A DNA stretch of 64,000 nucleotides from Chytridium lagenaria (lineage: Eukaryota; Chytridiomycota; Chytridiomycetes; Chytridiales; Chytridiaceae), in assembly GCA_025449115.1 (NCBI GenBank), contig JAHLKC010000120.1, forward strand, positions 61,503 to 125,502. Direction: 5' to 3'. The position numbers and the translations under genes are program-made. Shown here piece by piece: positions 22,969 through 34,862 of the stretch. The stretch's first letter is position 1; the number at the start of each line of letters is the position of its first letter. The notes beneath the pieces were generated by a model. That model had not been told where the DNA came from, ran no database searches, and saw nothing but the letters and a program-made list of their open reading frames with translations.

Positions 22969-23550
22969 GAAGTTCCCCCTCCCCTCAACTTGTAACGAAT
23001 TAGCGGGGATGGGGGGTATCCCGAGACTGCGCTTTATGAGACTGAAGATCGGTGATAACGCCGACGATCACCCTTTTTTTTTTTTGAAAAGTTTTTCCGC
23101 GGTTAGGTTTGTGCGGCAGCTTTATTTTCGTTTCCGGTTTGCCCAGGCCATCGTGGGATTCTTCCGCTTCCACGTCCGAAAGGCAAAACAACGTTGGTAA
23201 GGCCGGATGTTCCAAACCCCGATAGAAACACCCGCAGAGGATGGCATTGCAACAACGCGCAGTGAGTGCTTGATGGATCAGGTCACCTAAGTGTATTTAC
23301 CAAATTCTGGACGTGTCCGATTATGTTAATGGAGTCGAATGGGTGGACAAAACGAAGCGCAGTCTTTTAGGTGTGCATTCATCTATTTTCACTGCTCATC
23401 ACGCGTCATTATCCTTCTCAACGCGCTGTCTGTCACATTCCAATCACACCCAAATCCTAACTCCATATTTTTAAAGATTACCCTTCACAAATTCATGTTC
23501 TCCTTTGTTCATTCACAACTATCTTTCACCTTTTCCCACCATCATCCATC
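22969..23550. other. intergenic region between divergent genes
   Basis: No gene seen. It separates the minus-strand F-box gene from the plus-strand gene at 23551 and should hold both promoters. An A/T homopolymer lies near 23073. Confidence 0.5.
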
Positions 23551-24394
23551 ATGACGGCCATCACAACCATCCTCTCCACAAATGAGCCTCGCCCACCCTT
23601 CGCTCGACGTCTCAAACGCTTTTGGCGACCTACCTCAGAAGGTGTGGCCGAGACCAACTGCGGGGAGCATATGAGTTTACTCGAGAAACTCAATGCCGTG
23701 TACAGCAGACTGATGGAACAGGTGAAGACAGCTTGGAGGTGAAGCGTGCCTAACGCTTTTTTTATTTAGTTGAAATGGAAAAAAGGGAAGAAGGAGAAGG
23801 CTGATAATCCTCCTGGCAAGAATCAACGTAAGAAAGGTGATCGGGCTCCTACCAAGAATACATGGGAGGTCACTGCAGCCTCGGAGGTACTTGACTCAAA
23901 GAAAAAAATATCTTCAGCCGAACTTGAGGGTGACGATAAACCTTTCCAATTTGCCGAGGTTAGTGCAGTACAATATTAGTACGTACTAAGCAAACTTACG
24001 ATTTTAACAGATCTTCCGCAAACTTTCCATCACGGACACCCCGAAAACCGTTAAGGTATTTTATTTCGAAAACCTTTTGTTAAGCTCACGCGTTTAGACC
24101 GACCCCTTCATCGACCTCATCCTTTCCAACAACTCCCAAAAAACTCTCTGCCCATTATTTTCAAGCACATCCCTCGCCACCGATACTCGTATGTCGCTGG
24201 CTGACCCGAAACCAATGTCGTGGACCCCGATGAACGAAGACGAGTATCAAGCAAAGTTTGAGGATACTCGTATTGTTGACGTTGCGAAAGAGGCATCGTG
24301 GATGCCGGAGGATGAGGAGTACCGATTGTTCGCTGAGGAGGCAAAAAGGCATTGGAAGGAGGAGGAGATTAAACAGAAATTGGCGGGATGTTGA
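23551..24394 (+). CDS. uncharacterised 233-residue protein, four exons
   Basis: Exons 23551-23721, 23770-23958, 24011-24055 and 24098-24394 are all phase 0 and join without any frameshift into 702 nt. Introns of 48, 52 and 42 nt have GT..AG ends. The protein is hydrophilic. A Lys-rich segment (KWKKGKKEKA) sits at the start of exon 2. A C-terminal acidic/aromatic region (SWTPMNEDEYQAKFEDTR) ends in a charged helix (EEAKRHWKEEEIKQKL). There is no signal peptide or membrane helix. I do not recognise a family. The clean exon structure is the main evidence that it is real. Confidence 0.7.
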
Positions 24395-25027
24395 GAGGTT
24401 AATAGTTAGGGGGGTGCTGACGGGTTGATTTCCAGTTGTGTTTCAAAAAGTAGATGGAAAAAGCCATCAGTTAAGAAATAAAATAAAATAAACCGCATTC
24501 GACAATTAGTGGGTTTTCAGAACGGCCGCATTCCAATATTTTCTGCTCGTGACTCATATTTTAAATCTTGCTAAAAAGTACGATACGTGTGTGCTGGTTG
24601 TAAGCTACGTAACTTCCTGGCAACCTTACTCTCAATCTTCATTGATGCCTCCTTGTTTTGGAGGTCAATAAACTTCCATACTCCAATGCCATAGGATCGG
24701 TAGGGGGTAGGGTGCCCAAAGTTTGGCCGCAGCTTCATCTTAGCTGTTTGTAGATGTGTTAACAAGAAGCAGTCTAAAATTAGGTAAGTGCTAGCAGACT
24801 GCAAGAAGAGAGGAGGAAAAAATAACCAACAAAGGGAAGAACGTAGAATCTTATGCGGCTGTCGACACTATATATTTATTTGAGTATACCTTAATAATGA
24901 ACAGAATAAATGAGAAGTGGCAATCACACCATTAACCAGAGATCCGATGTTAAGAATATAGAGGAAATGAACTGGCGTGAAAAGAGAAGGGAAGCATCGC
25001 GAATTGACGGAGAACATCGACCACATC
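24395..25027. other. intergenic, no confident gene
   Basis: A 77-residue minus-strand frame at 24571-24804 has no recognisable motif. The remainder is AT-rich, with AAATAAAATAAAATAA-type sequence downstream of the plus-strand gene (24475) that could supply its polyadenylation signal. Confidence 0.4.
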
Positions 25028-26086
25028 TTATCCGAGCTCCTCTAACCGTTTCTTCACCCAGTCAAGAACGACACCAAGCCTATCCCAAGTGATATGTGGA
25101 ACACCTTCGTCGCAACACCACTTCTCAAGATCTTTCCCAGCCTTTGCGAATACGAAATCAGCTTCCTTTGCAGCCGAAATGTCTGAAATTCCGTCGCCAA
25201 GGAAGATGAGGATGGGCCTAACATGAAAAAGTAAGCACACTAAGGCCAAGCAAACGATAATTGAATTTTGTATACCTCTGGGATTTGAAGCGAACTTCTC
25301 TCTCCATTGGCGAATGGGTTCTCCTTTGTCGTTACCGTATTGGCTTCAGGAAAATAAGCAATACATATACGGCAAGCATCAAGCGACGAAGAAACAAATC
25401 TGATGGAGTATATACCTATCATCCCGGTATACAATCTTCCATCTATCTCCAAACTCGACGTAATTCGCAAATACCTCCATGATGGAATCTTTCTGCTTCA
25501 CATAGGGTTCCAAGTACAGGTTGCAGAGAGGATCAAGACCAGCCGAAACTACTTTGAGCGGTAACCATTTGCCTTCAGGTAATCATGAAGTGCGTCAAAA
25601 TCCGGATCAAGTTTCACGTCTATGATCTCATTAGATATGAACAATAAGGAACAGAATACTTTGAGAAGGTTGTTGCGTCTTCCCATGAGAGATGCACTCC
25701 ATCCACATTTCATGAACGGCATCCCGGTAGAGTTTTTTACCAGAAGGACGTCAAGATCTTTCAAGATCCGTTAGATCAAAGAAAGGGAACAGAGTTGAAC
25801 AGAAACAAGGCTAGATAACTACCAAGTTGCCTCTCTTTCGTAGGTGATGCAGTGATCAATCAAAACGGTTCAGTGTCCTGCAATAATAACAATCGACCAA
25901 GGTGTAAGCTTTCTAATCTAGGCCGAGGAATGACGGTGGATGACGGTACCTTTTCAGTGATGGTCCTAAACAACGTCAAAGTCAGCATCCATTTCGTACC
26001 GGTACCTGAGCTTCAGGCACTAAAATGTGGTGTAATAGCAACCACCTACCGTCAAAGTCTGAGAAGACAACGATCTTCGGAGTCAT
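25028..26086 (-). CDS. HAD-superfamily phosphatase (PHOSPHO/Pyp1-like)
   Basis: The start codon at 26086 opens an exon reading KIVVFSDFDG, the HAD motif I with the nucleophile Asp in DFDG. Later pieces are IDHCITYERE, RDAVHEMWMEC, WEDATTF, LDPDFDALHDYLKANGY, VVSAGLDPLCNLYLEPYV (motif II serine region) and FLGDGISDISAAKEADFVFAK (motif III/IV GDGxSD). The protein ends in WVKKRLEELG. Several short introns separate the pieces, and two likely one-base shifts occur (near 25680 and 25850). The domain order fits the fungal cytosolic phosphatase family that includes budding-yeast Pyp1 (YNL010W) and MtnX-like enzymes. The exact substrate, a small sugar-alcohol or ketose phosphate, cannot be read from sequence. 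It is divergent from an acylphosphatase 148 bp away. Confidence 0.8.
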
Positions 26087-26234
26087 CTTCAACAGTTGTC
26101 AAACGCCAAAAAGCCAAAGACGATGACATACCGTTTGTCCGCGTGAGGGAGTCTTTGCGGTGCAATCATAAATGTGCCAGTGTTGAGAGAGCTAGGCTAG
26201 AATTGGTAATCCATACTGCACCGCCGTTGAAAAA

Positions 26235-26560
26235 ATGCTGAAACGAGTCATGACGTCGCTGACGTCAAACCAAGAAGAGCATTACACCAGTGACGCCGTC
26301 GAAGCTGTCCACTTTAAAGTATATGGAAAGGTTCAAGGTAAAAAGATACTTGTCTCGGTTCGAAAAATGACATCATCTACTCCCTCCATCATCATGCGGC
26401 TTACCAGGCGTCTTCTTTCGAAAGCACACTTCAAAGCAAGCCACTTTCTCAACTTAAAAGGTTGGGTGCGGAACAACGACGATGCTTCAAGACCGTAGAA
26501 GGCATCGCACAGGATCAGAAGGATATCGATAATTGTGAGTTTTCAACCTTGACTTTTTTG
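26235..26560 (+). CDS. acylphosphatase
   Basis: Small enzyme hydrolysing acyl phosphates. Exon 1 (26235 or 26250 to 26337) ends VHFKVYGKVQ. A 70-nt GT..AG intron follows, and exon 2 from 26408 continues GVFFRKHT, completing the signature GKVQGVxFR with its phosphate-binding Arg. GWVRNNDD supplies the catalytic Asn. TVEGIAQDQKDID is the usual VxGxxxG-like strand and helix 2 start. Two one-base shifts occur, before FLNLKGWV and before TVEG. The last exon, holding the C-terminal 20 residues or so, is not identified, so the end is approximate. It shares a 148-bp divergent promoter region with the HAD phosphatase. Confidence 0.8.
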
Positions 26561-27449
26561 TTTTTTGTTATGGGTGGGCTCGTGGCTCAGTCAACTCCTT
26601 CTTTAGTAAAACATGGGTAGCAAGGTCGGATCTCCAAGTCACGGATAGACCGCTGTGAGTTCAGCGCAAGACAGTAGACGAAGCCTTGTTCCTTTCAAGT
26701 CAAACGTGAACACTAAATATTATTAAGTCAAGTTGAAGTCATACGGGTTCTCCTTCGAGTACGCCGAATGGCGTTTTATTATGTTGGAGACTATTGTTTG
26801 TTAATTCGATGAGGAAGAAGAGCAAGAAGTCTTTCAAAGTCGACGCGTATCCAAGGTACCGTACAATTCAAATCACCGCTTTCCACCCACAATTCCATAT
26901 GCCAATCAATCAGCCCAGCAAGTGTCGTCACCTACAATGTGATTCTCTACCTGTGTAGGTCGGGCTGAGCAGAGGGGGCACGAGAGAGAACTTCACGCAG
27001 AGACTGCCATATTCGAAGTCTATTGTCGACGCATTCAAATACAATATTCTTGATCGATAGCTCGGTTCGTCATGTTTCTTTCACTTAATTTTATCTTTTT
27101 TATGTTATTAAAAAAAATAAACATCAAAGGCAAACGGAGGAGACCACGCATAGGACAAGCAATGTGGGCGACCCTCACCATAACAGCTCAAAGATGAAAT
27201 AAATAGAGCAAAGCAAAAAGCGGGGAAACTAAAACAAGAAAATGCATCGCTTCACCAATCCACCGCAGCGAATGCAGAGAAAAGGAGGAAGAGGCATCGT
27301 AATAGAGAAAAAGGGGAGGATATTACAGGTAAAAAAGCATCAATTAAGCAAACGACTAGAAGGCATGACAAAATAGAGGAAATTAAAGGTCACGCGAGAG
27401 CACAATTATTCCATACGGTATGATGGAAACAAAACAAAGAAGGATCTCA
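26561..27449. other. gene-poor stretch
   Basis: It should contain the last acylphosphatase exon, not located. Around 26588 a run TGGCTCAGT resembles a pol III A box, and GGTCGGATCTCC 35 bp later a poor B box. A related string (AGTAAAAC.TGGG...GATCTCC) recurs at about 3439-3460. This may be a tRNA-derived repeat, but the match is too weak to call. Confidence 0.3.
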
Positions 27450-30400
27450 TTAAGCAACTATCGGGAAGAACAGATGATAGCAGCTCACTTCTTTTCCCCT
27501 TTGGCTTTGCTGCTCCTCCCTTTCCGCCTCTTTGGTAAGTTGACAGCTTCCGCTTTCCTTTCCCTCACGCTCTTGCTTTTTCCCGAAAGACTTCTTGCCC
27601 GCCTTTTTTTCCGCGTTCTCATTCCCACTGTGTCCTCCCATCGTCCTTCTCGATCTCGTCAGCTGCGACCACAATCTCCCTGGCCTGTGCAAAGTAGAGT
27701 AGGTGTCCATCTCCCCGTGTTCCGCAATCCATATATATTGCCTATGATGGAATCGCGTTAGAAATAATCCATATTGAGCGTTATGATGAGACAGGTCACG
27801 AACAAAAACTTGCCTCTCGGAACAATGAAGTGACTTCCAGCCTCCCATCAGAATTTTAGAGTCATTTATCGTGACTCCACCGCTCCCGTTACGATGAAAA
27901 ACGACTATATATAAATTAAAAAGATTTAAAAGTTACAGAACCAATTATATAAAAAAGGATCCTTACCAGAGCAACGTCCATAGAGTTTTCTGGGCTTATC
28001 ACATCCTTTCTTAAGCAAAATAAATCCGCACCCAAAGAAATCACCCAGAGCAAAGGTGCGTTGAAACATTATATCCTTGTTTGATATAAGCTGAGTTGGG
28101 TTGACCATTTCCTTGGAGCAAGCAACAACTACAGAGATTATTGTTGGAGAGGTACGCTATAAAAAATATGGCAAATGAAGAAAACTACTTACGCTTCATC
28201 TCAGGCTCCTCCGAGTCCAAATTGAAAACCGGTACCGTAAACTGCCTTTTTAAACTCTCGATATGTGCCACTTCTTCATCATCAAGCTCTTCAAACTCAG
28301 CCGGGAACAGGGCCGACGCTAAGGGTGTTTTCTTCTTCGCTTTATAACCTCGACGAGACGAAGCGTTATGCGGCAGAGGTTTCACATCCTCTTCGGTTTT
28401 GGGAATTCGCACGATATCTCTCACTTCAGGTACAACACCTATAAAGAGGCCAGTAAGAATTTTCGCATAGTAAAAAAAAAAAAAACAACGAAAAGAATCA
28501 ATAAATTGGGGTAGCTTCGCTATTATTACCGTGAGTTAATGATAATCTGTGAGAGTACTTGACCCTTTCGTTTCTCCAGTAATCTAGTGGCTTAATCCGA
28601 AGTCGCTTGGATCGACCGTCCCCATTCGCCAGGACCATCTGTTTATCGCCAAACCCTAACCCAACTTTTTCATCCACATCCTCGGACTTCCTCTTCTTTT
28701 TAGACCCATTTGCTATATTGAGATCAGTATGCATTAATTAAATATAAATGACGCAAATGTGAGGTGAAAACGCTTCAATTACCTCTCTTAATATTTGATG
28801 GGCCCGCTTTAGAAGATAGATCTTCTTCTTCGTTATCAGCAGCAACTTCCTTCACTTTTCCTTTGGCAGATTTCGGAGGACGACCTGCCTTCTTCTTCAC
28901 CGCCGGCTCTGGCTCCTCACCATCATCCTCTACAAATTCCGGAATATCCATGACATAGTCGTCATCAATCATGGCGTCGACGTCAAGTTCTCTCTCGGGA
29001 GATCTGGCGGGTCCCTTTCCTTTATCCTAAGCAGTGACAATGTCATTAGCAAAGATATTATTGAAATACACACACAGGTAAATTGAAATACGTTTAGACG
29101 AGGCCAAACATCTTACCATCTTTTTACCACTCTTTCCAGCCTTCAAGCTATCATCAGACCCGCTATCCTTCCCGTATTGAGCAGGTGCTTTTTTACGCCC
29201 TCTAGCCGAACTGACGTCCTCCACCTCCTCTTCCGCGTCATCATCATCATCCATTGCAATCTTTTTGTTCTTCTTTACTGCATCCTTGTTGCCATTAATA
29301 GCAGGCTCTTCCTCTTCATCGTCCAGCTTAGCCTTACTCTTACCGGCCTCTCTCCCCTTTTTACTCCCCGCCTTCTCTAATGGCATCTCAATAGGTTTAT
29401 TGTCTTTCTTCCCCTTCGTCGGTTGCCTTATCGCCACTTCCTCCTTCTCCCTCTCCTCCGAACTTGACCCATCACTCGCCCTTTTAGAATCACCCTTTAT
29501 ATTTTTCTTCTTTAATTCAGCCTTATCCGCAACCTGCAGTTTCGCCACAACCTCCACCTCATCCGATTTCCTCCCACGCGTCGACCTCCTCCTAGGGATA
29601 TCCACCTCCTCTTCTTCCTCGAAATATGGAACAGTATCAGCGTCGTCGACCTTCTCAGGAGAAGCCTTAGCCATCAAAGATGCTTTGCTCCCTCTTGCAA
29701 TCGACTCTTTTGCTGCAGTCTTGGGTGCCGAAGTCTTTCTCTTATACGTCGGATCCTCGCTTTCGGCGTCCACAATCTTCTTCATGGCAGCAGGCGTCCT
29801 TTCCAGATTACTTCTCCGCGGAATAGGAACTTCTTCCTCCGGTTCCTCCAACCTCTCAGGAGAGGCCTCCCTGACCAGAGCGGCTTTCCCTTTCCTTGCC
29901 GTTGGAGGTTCCTTGGCTGCAGACTTTGGGGCGAAAGTGGGTGGACGCCGTTTATCTCTTGGGGTATCTTCCTCCTCACAGCCTTTGAAGCTTTTCTACC
30001 CGTAGCGGGCGTCCTTTCGAGGTTGCGTTTTGAAGGATTATGTACTTGATCAGTCGGCATGACAGGAGAAGCTTCAACCTTTTCTTCAAGATCTCCTCGT
30101 CCACTAGGCCTGACTGCGCAGAGCAGCAACAGGCGTCCTGGCAACTTGCCGGGTCGGAACAAAGGGCGCTCTATCGCTTGACAACTCTGGCGACATAACA
30201 ATATCGGTATCTCGATCCCCGTAATCATCTGTCTGCTGACCGTCATCCTCGCTATCCCTGACAATTAGCTTCACAGGATCAGGCTTACGAATAGCTGACG
30301 GCGGTGCTTTAGCTCGGACGGAGGAAGACCGGTCCCTCTGACTACTTGCCACTTGCGACGCTTTAAATAGTCTTTCTCTAGCTTCAGCCTCTTCTTCCCT

Positions 30401-32159
30401 CTCCCTCCCACCTCTATCCATCTCCGTGTCATCCTCAAAGTCCATGTCAAGGTCAAGCTCATCTACTCCCACCCACAATACTCTTTCTCAATTCCGTACG
30501 AGGGTTTTCCTCCTCCATTTCCTCATAAACATTGCTCACTCGTGGTACATACGATCTCCGACGATTGCCTCCGTCACTGCCTCGATTGTTATTCGGCGCG
30601 ACATCCGTATGGCTTCTTCTCGGCTGCTGAACGGTACGTTCAGGACTTCCTCATACCGCTCAGACGCTCATCGACTGCCCGGTGTGAGAAAGATTCCCTG
30701 GACGACCTTGCAGGAGGCTGCGTTCGCGATCATCACGAGGGGCAGTTGGCGTGCCGGAACGTTTATTCTTGTTTTAGAAGAGGTGCGAGGGACAGCGTCA
30801 CGGTCAAAGGCGTCATCGCCAGCCAGGTAGGGTTGAACGCGATCGTGCGGGTCACCATACTCACGGCGAATAGGCCTATCATCAAGGTCATAATCGGCAT
30901 CTATATCATAATCAGCACGACGCCTGTCGACCATCTCACGATGCTCAGTGACACGGCGGATCGCTCCACTGTAAACAGGTGGCTGCTGACGAGGACGCTC
31001 CCAATCTTCCAGTGGTCGCCCATTCACCGGTCTCTGACGAGGAACGGTCGAAGAGGGATGGGATAGTCAGAGAGGCGCGATCTCCCGTCTCTGCTCACGT
31101 AATGAGACCTTTGAGGGGCAGGTTGGCTCGCAGAGAAATCTGCATCATCATCATCATAGTAAATCTGCTCTCGACGAGTCTTATAGACAGGACTTGAGCG
31201 AGTCTGATTCCTGCCACCCCGGTTTACGTCAGGATCACGATATGTCCTTAAAGCAGGTTGAGAAGAATGTAAACCCTCAAGGTCTTCTTCATTTTGAGGT
31301 CGAACATAACTTCTTGGATTGCCTGACATTGATTGCCGGTCAAGGAGCCCATTCGAATATCTCGCGCCTCGTCTATGTTCGAATCCGTCATCCTCATCCT
31401 TTGCTCGTATTGAGATGAAGGTGCAGTAAACTGACTGCGCGGTGCAGCCCGCGGATCCACCCCATACTTTCTGTCAAGCTGTCTAGGAGAATTCTGCCTT
31501 TTCAAAATGGCCTCATCGTAACCCATGTTTGGTCGCTCCTGTCCAGCATGAAAGGACGTCCTGCTTCGATCTATATCTGTAGGAACGTCTTCATCCTCAT
31601 CTTGGCGAGTAATGGCATGGCGAAGGGGGCTCGGCGCAGCAGAAGAGGTCGCACTGACACGACCAATACTTTTTGAAGCGGGGACACCAATAAGACTCGG
31701 AGATCGGGGTCAACTAAGTGAGGAGAGTTTTGGCGGGTTGTATCCTCGTCGTCCATTGATGGAGAAAAGCCCTTGATTGACTGCCTTCGGTCATTGACGG
31801 GAATTTGATGCCGTTCTGCTGCTGCAGGCACCACGGGTGAGTAATCCTTATCTTGAATATCTTTCTGCTGTGGAGATGCAAAGAAAGCTGCAACGTCCTC
31901 CACCATTCCCTGAGAGTCTCTCGGAATGTCATCTCTCGGCCGAACCCTGTTTTTCTGCATGCCCATCAACCCAAGAAAATAAGACAAGAATCCACAGTGA
32001 CCATTGAGAAGAGATTGAGGCAAATTGAAGATAAAGCCAGCAGCCTTTAACCCACCTTCCTTCCTCTCCAATGTTTAGTAAGCGTTTGGCCTCCCCTTCC
32101 GCTGCCTCTGATCTCGCATTCTCGAATCTCCTGAATCGGTCATCTTTACACCATTCCAA
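27450..32159 (-). CDS. CENP-C/Mif2 centromere protein
   Basis: Inner-kinetochore protein that binds the centromeric nucleosome and recruits the outer kinetochore. The N-terminus (32159) reads to NIGEEG; after an intron, VRPRDDIPRDSQGMVEDVAA matches the Mif2 N-terminal block. A long charged, repetitive middle follows. Near 28900 there is an AT-hook-like KKAGRPPKSAKGK, and at about 28570-28620 the CENP-C motif RSKRLRIKPLDYWRNER. The C-terminal cupin dimerisation domain runs from MFQRTFALGDFFGCGFILL (28070) through FHRNGSGGVTIND and GSHFIVPRGN (27810) to YFAQARE (27690). A Lys-rich tail ends at 27450, or at 27619 in another frame. Introns are numerous and one has GC..AG ends. Single-base shifts occur at several points. 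CENP-C motif, N-terminal block and cupin together make the identification firm. Confidence 0.9.
27742..27813 (-). other. GC-AG intron in the CENP-C cupin domain
   Basis: The exon ends ..CCGAGAG and the intron begins GCAAGT and ends ATCATAG. Removing 72 nt fuses IVPRG to NIYGLRN, the expected cupin strand, in frame. A GT donor at this place would not restore the frame. GC-AG introns with the donor AG|GCAAGT are a known minor class. Confidence 0.65.
29780..30160 (-). repeat. imperfect coding repeat in CENP-C middle region
   Basis: Two units about 215 bp apart each carry RNLERTPA or SNLERTPA followed by APKSAAKE/APKTAAKE and ASPERLEE/ASPEKVDD. A weaker relative (VARTPVAA) lies upstream near 30130. 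The units are Lys/Glu-rich, with TP sites of the kind phosphorylated in kinetochore proteins. Confidence 0.6.
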
Positions 32160-32907
32160 TCGGGCAAAAATACTCTAAATGCTTTGGTTGCTGCTCTCTT
32201 GCTCAGGTTCAAGCTGAAATACGATGTCCGTCTTGTTCCGCCTCAACAGAAAGAAGCAATTTACTCCTGCCAATACGCGAGTTACCAAGATAGGGTAACG
32301 GAAAGTGCTAGTGTCCTGATTCCAGATGTTCTTCCTTCTTTACGAAAGGCCTCTTTTGTTCTAGTTTCTTTCTTGATGCTGAGAGTTTTGAGGGGGCTCC
32401 AGCAGTCGTCGTCCGATGTTTTCGGTTTGTCTAAAAATTTTCTTTACAGTGGTCTGCAATCTGTTGTCCGGACTGATATCCTACAGGAACTGTCCAGAAG
32501 TCCACTTGGACGACTATGTGCACCCTGGCTTGCTGCTCGATCGATCGTCGTTGCGCGTTCATTTTCATCTTTCAAGAAGACTGTGCGCGTTGGTGGTGGC
32601 GTGGGTGATCCACGGTGGATGGAAAACCCAGTACATTGTTTCGGACGAGTAATCAATCACAGCCTGCAGAGCATCCTGCAAAATACGGGTGCAAACTACG
32701 CCGCTTTATGATTACTAAGGAGCCGCTATTACCATTCGACGAAAATATAAAAATGGAAGTGCTGTGGTTATCATAGGATAATTGGCTTTGTCGAAATGAC
32801 CTTTTCACGAGATGCTTTAACGCTGACGACGCCGACTCGAGCTCCTTTCATACCCTTTTATTAAACCAATTCTGAATCCAGCAGATGGCCTGTTTGAATT
32901 ATCATCT
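32160..32907. other. intergenic between CENP-C and the receptor cluster
   Basis: It holds the CENP-C 5' flank. A 175-codon plus-strand frame (32184-32711) is open but shows no recognisable domain; I leave it uncalled. Confidence 0.35.
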
Positions 32908-34521
32908 TTAATTAACAAAAGTCTGCTTTACGGCCACTTGTATCGCCGGATCTTGCCAGAGAACTATAAACGTCACAATCCCTTTTGACGACTGAAGAAT
33001 CCCTTGTATTATGGACGCTATAGAGTTGTAGGTGTTCAAGGTATCCGCCACACATATGGCAAGCTCTGTGATTAAAGGAATAAAAAGACTGTGCGTGTAA
33101 GTGGTCATGGACATTGCTAAAATTTCTTACTATAAATTCACTTTCATCACGACCGAACTAAAAGCGAGCAAAACATATCGCATGAGCATAATTGAGGTAA
33201 AGGCAGAGCACATGAAGGAATTGAACGAAGAAAAAGGACGAGTAAAGTCTCACATGAGCGAATCACTCGTTTGAGGCGGTGGAGCGCTTATCTCCTGGCT
33301 TTTATCGACACTTGAACCGTTCGCGTGTGCTTGAGTACTATCGCTGGTTGGAATCACATTTTCATCGAGGCGTTCTTAATTCACAGATTAACTTTTCGAA
33401 AGCACATTAAAATCGTACTATTTTCACTCGTTTCTTAATGCTTCAGGCTCATCTGCCATCAATTGAGAATCGCCCTTAAGCTCCATGCCTTTTTTGTCTT
33501 CAGCTTCTCAACGTCAGTAGCTAAATGAGAAAAAAGGTCCATACACTAGGTCCAATAGGGCAGTCGTCAAAATCCGAGAGGCCTGGCTCCCCTTGCGACA
33601 TATTCGGGGACTTCAAGTACGAGGGTATGTCAGAGTTGCGATTTTTCATAGCCTTCAAATGACTCTAAAAATCATTAGATATGTGACATTATGTCTAGCA
33701 CCCTGAGTCGAGCGAAGATGGCGATGGCCAAGATAAAGTTGATAATGCTGAGGACAAATAAGGCCGTAGTAGCATATCCAGGAAAAAACACGCCCTCATC
33801 CGCAAACCAGCAACCCTGTGTATGAAATGTGTCATTAAACTAATATCTTTTGGTGCGAATATTAAATACATACATAAACTCGGTATAAATCACTGGCGTC
33901 GTCCAGAATAGGCCACAAGAAACCGCTGCAATGAAAAAAGACGAAAGAAATAAAACCCAAAACGATCTCATCCATTTATGACCGTTAAATGCCGAGAACG
34001 TGACGATAATAAGTTGATACTTTAAAGCAGTTAGGTGCATTAATTATCATGTATCAGCTTTTTACAAAATGAACGCGTAATGTTACTGCAGGAACTCACG
34101 CAAGTGATGATATCAAAAAACATCCAAACAACGATCCAAAAAACTATTCCGAAACAGCTCACTTGCAATTTAGATCGCTTTCAAGATATAGCGACTGTAA
34201 TACGCTATGTGAAAAGCGGTATTGGATCCTACCAGTGACAAAACAATCTTCAAAGAAGTTCTGTCAAAAAGCTTCGTATTTTTCCTGATCAAAGCGTCAG
34301 GATCAATCTTCGATACTGAATCCTAACTACCATCTCCCAACCATGAATGCTGTGATGGCCAGCATCGACAGCACAAGGCTTATTCCATTGACAGCTGTAA
34401 AAACCGTGATATTGTAACTTCCCCCTCTCCAAGTCTGTCCTGTAATGGTGGTGCTCAAGTTGGTAGAGTTGGGCTGATCAACCGGCAGGGTTTGAGCGCT
34501 AGACACTTGCATGGCCATCAC
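32908..34521 (-). CDS. seven-TM receptor-like protein, paralogue A
   Basis: Multi-exon membrane protein with GPCR-like order. A short Asn/Ser/Thr-rich N-terminus precedes TM1 (VNGISLVLSMLAITAFMVG). Further membrane segments follow (near 34240-34100, and SFWVLFLSSFFIAAVSCGLF near 33950). Extracellular loop 2 carries GCWFADE, then TM5 (FVLSIINFILAIAIFARLR). A variable intracellular loop precedes TM6 (LFIPLITELAICVADTLN) and TM7 ending DPAIQVAVKQTF, with the stop at 32908. The conserved loop-2 Cys and the Cys before TM3 in the paralogues fit the usual GPCR disulfide. One base-shift lies near 33790. Ligand and class are unknown. It is the last of three tandem paralogues. Confidence 0.6.
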
Positions 34522-34862
34522 GGAGCCGAAAGTGTGTACTCGAAATGTTACCTTGTGGAGATAAAAAGATTTACGGGGTTAATCGCGAAACTGTCCATGG
34601 TTCTTGGGAATAAAGAGCCGCCTTAATGGAAAAAAAACCAGTGAATGATTCTCAAGCGCTATTCTTACACGTATTTCTAACCAATTATTCATCACGAGAT
34701 AATGCAATATGTATTCGTAGTATTTTCAATAAACATGGTGTTGACCTGAATTTTGTACGAGTACGAGTACTATGTAAACGCATATCTTTCCACCTATAAT
34801 TTGAAAGCAATCCAACTTAAAAGACATAACCAAATAAACACCACCAATGGGTACGATTATGT

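Noticed and set aside
26588..26645. A-box/B-box-like pair suggesting a SINE
   Set aside because: The B box needs a gap to fit, and the stretch may include the last acylphosphatase exon; only a partial second copy (3439-3460) was found.
29177..30005. Long Ser-rich plus-strand frame
   Set aside because: Complement of the Lys/Glu-rich CENP-C coding region; no independent signal.
32184..32711. 175-codon plus-strand frame
   Set aside because: No motif, promoter or conservation clue; left uncalled.
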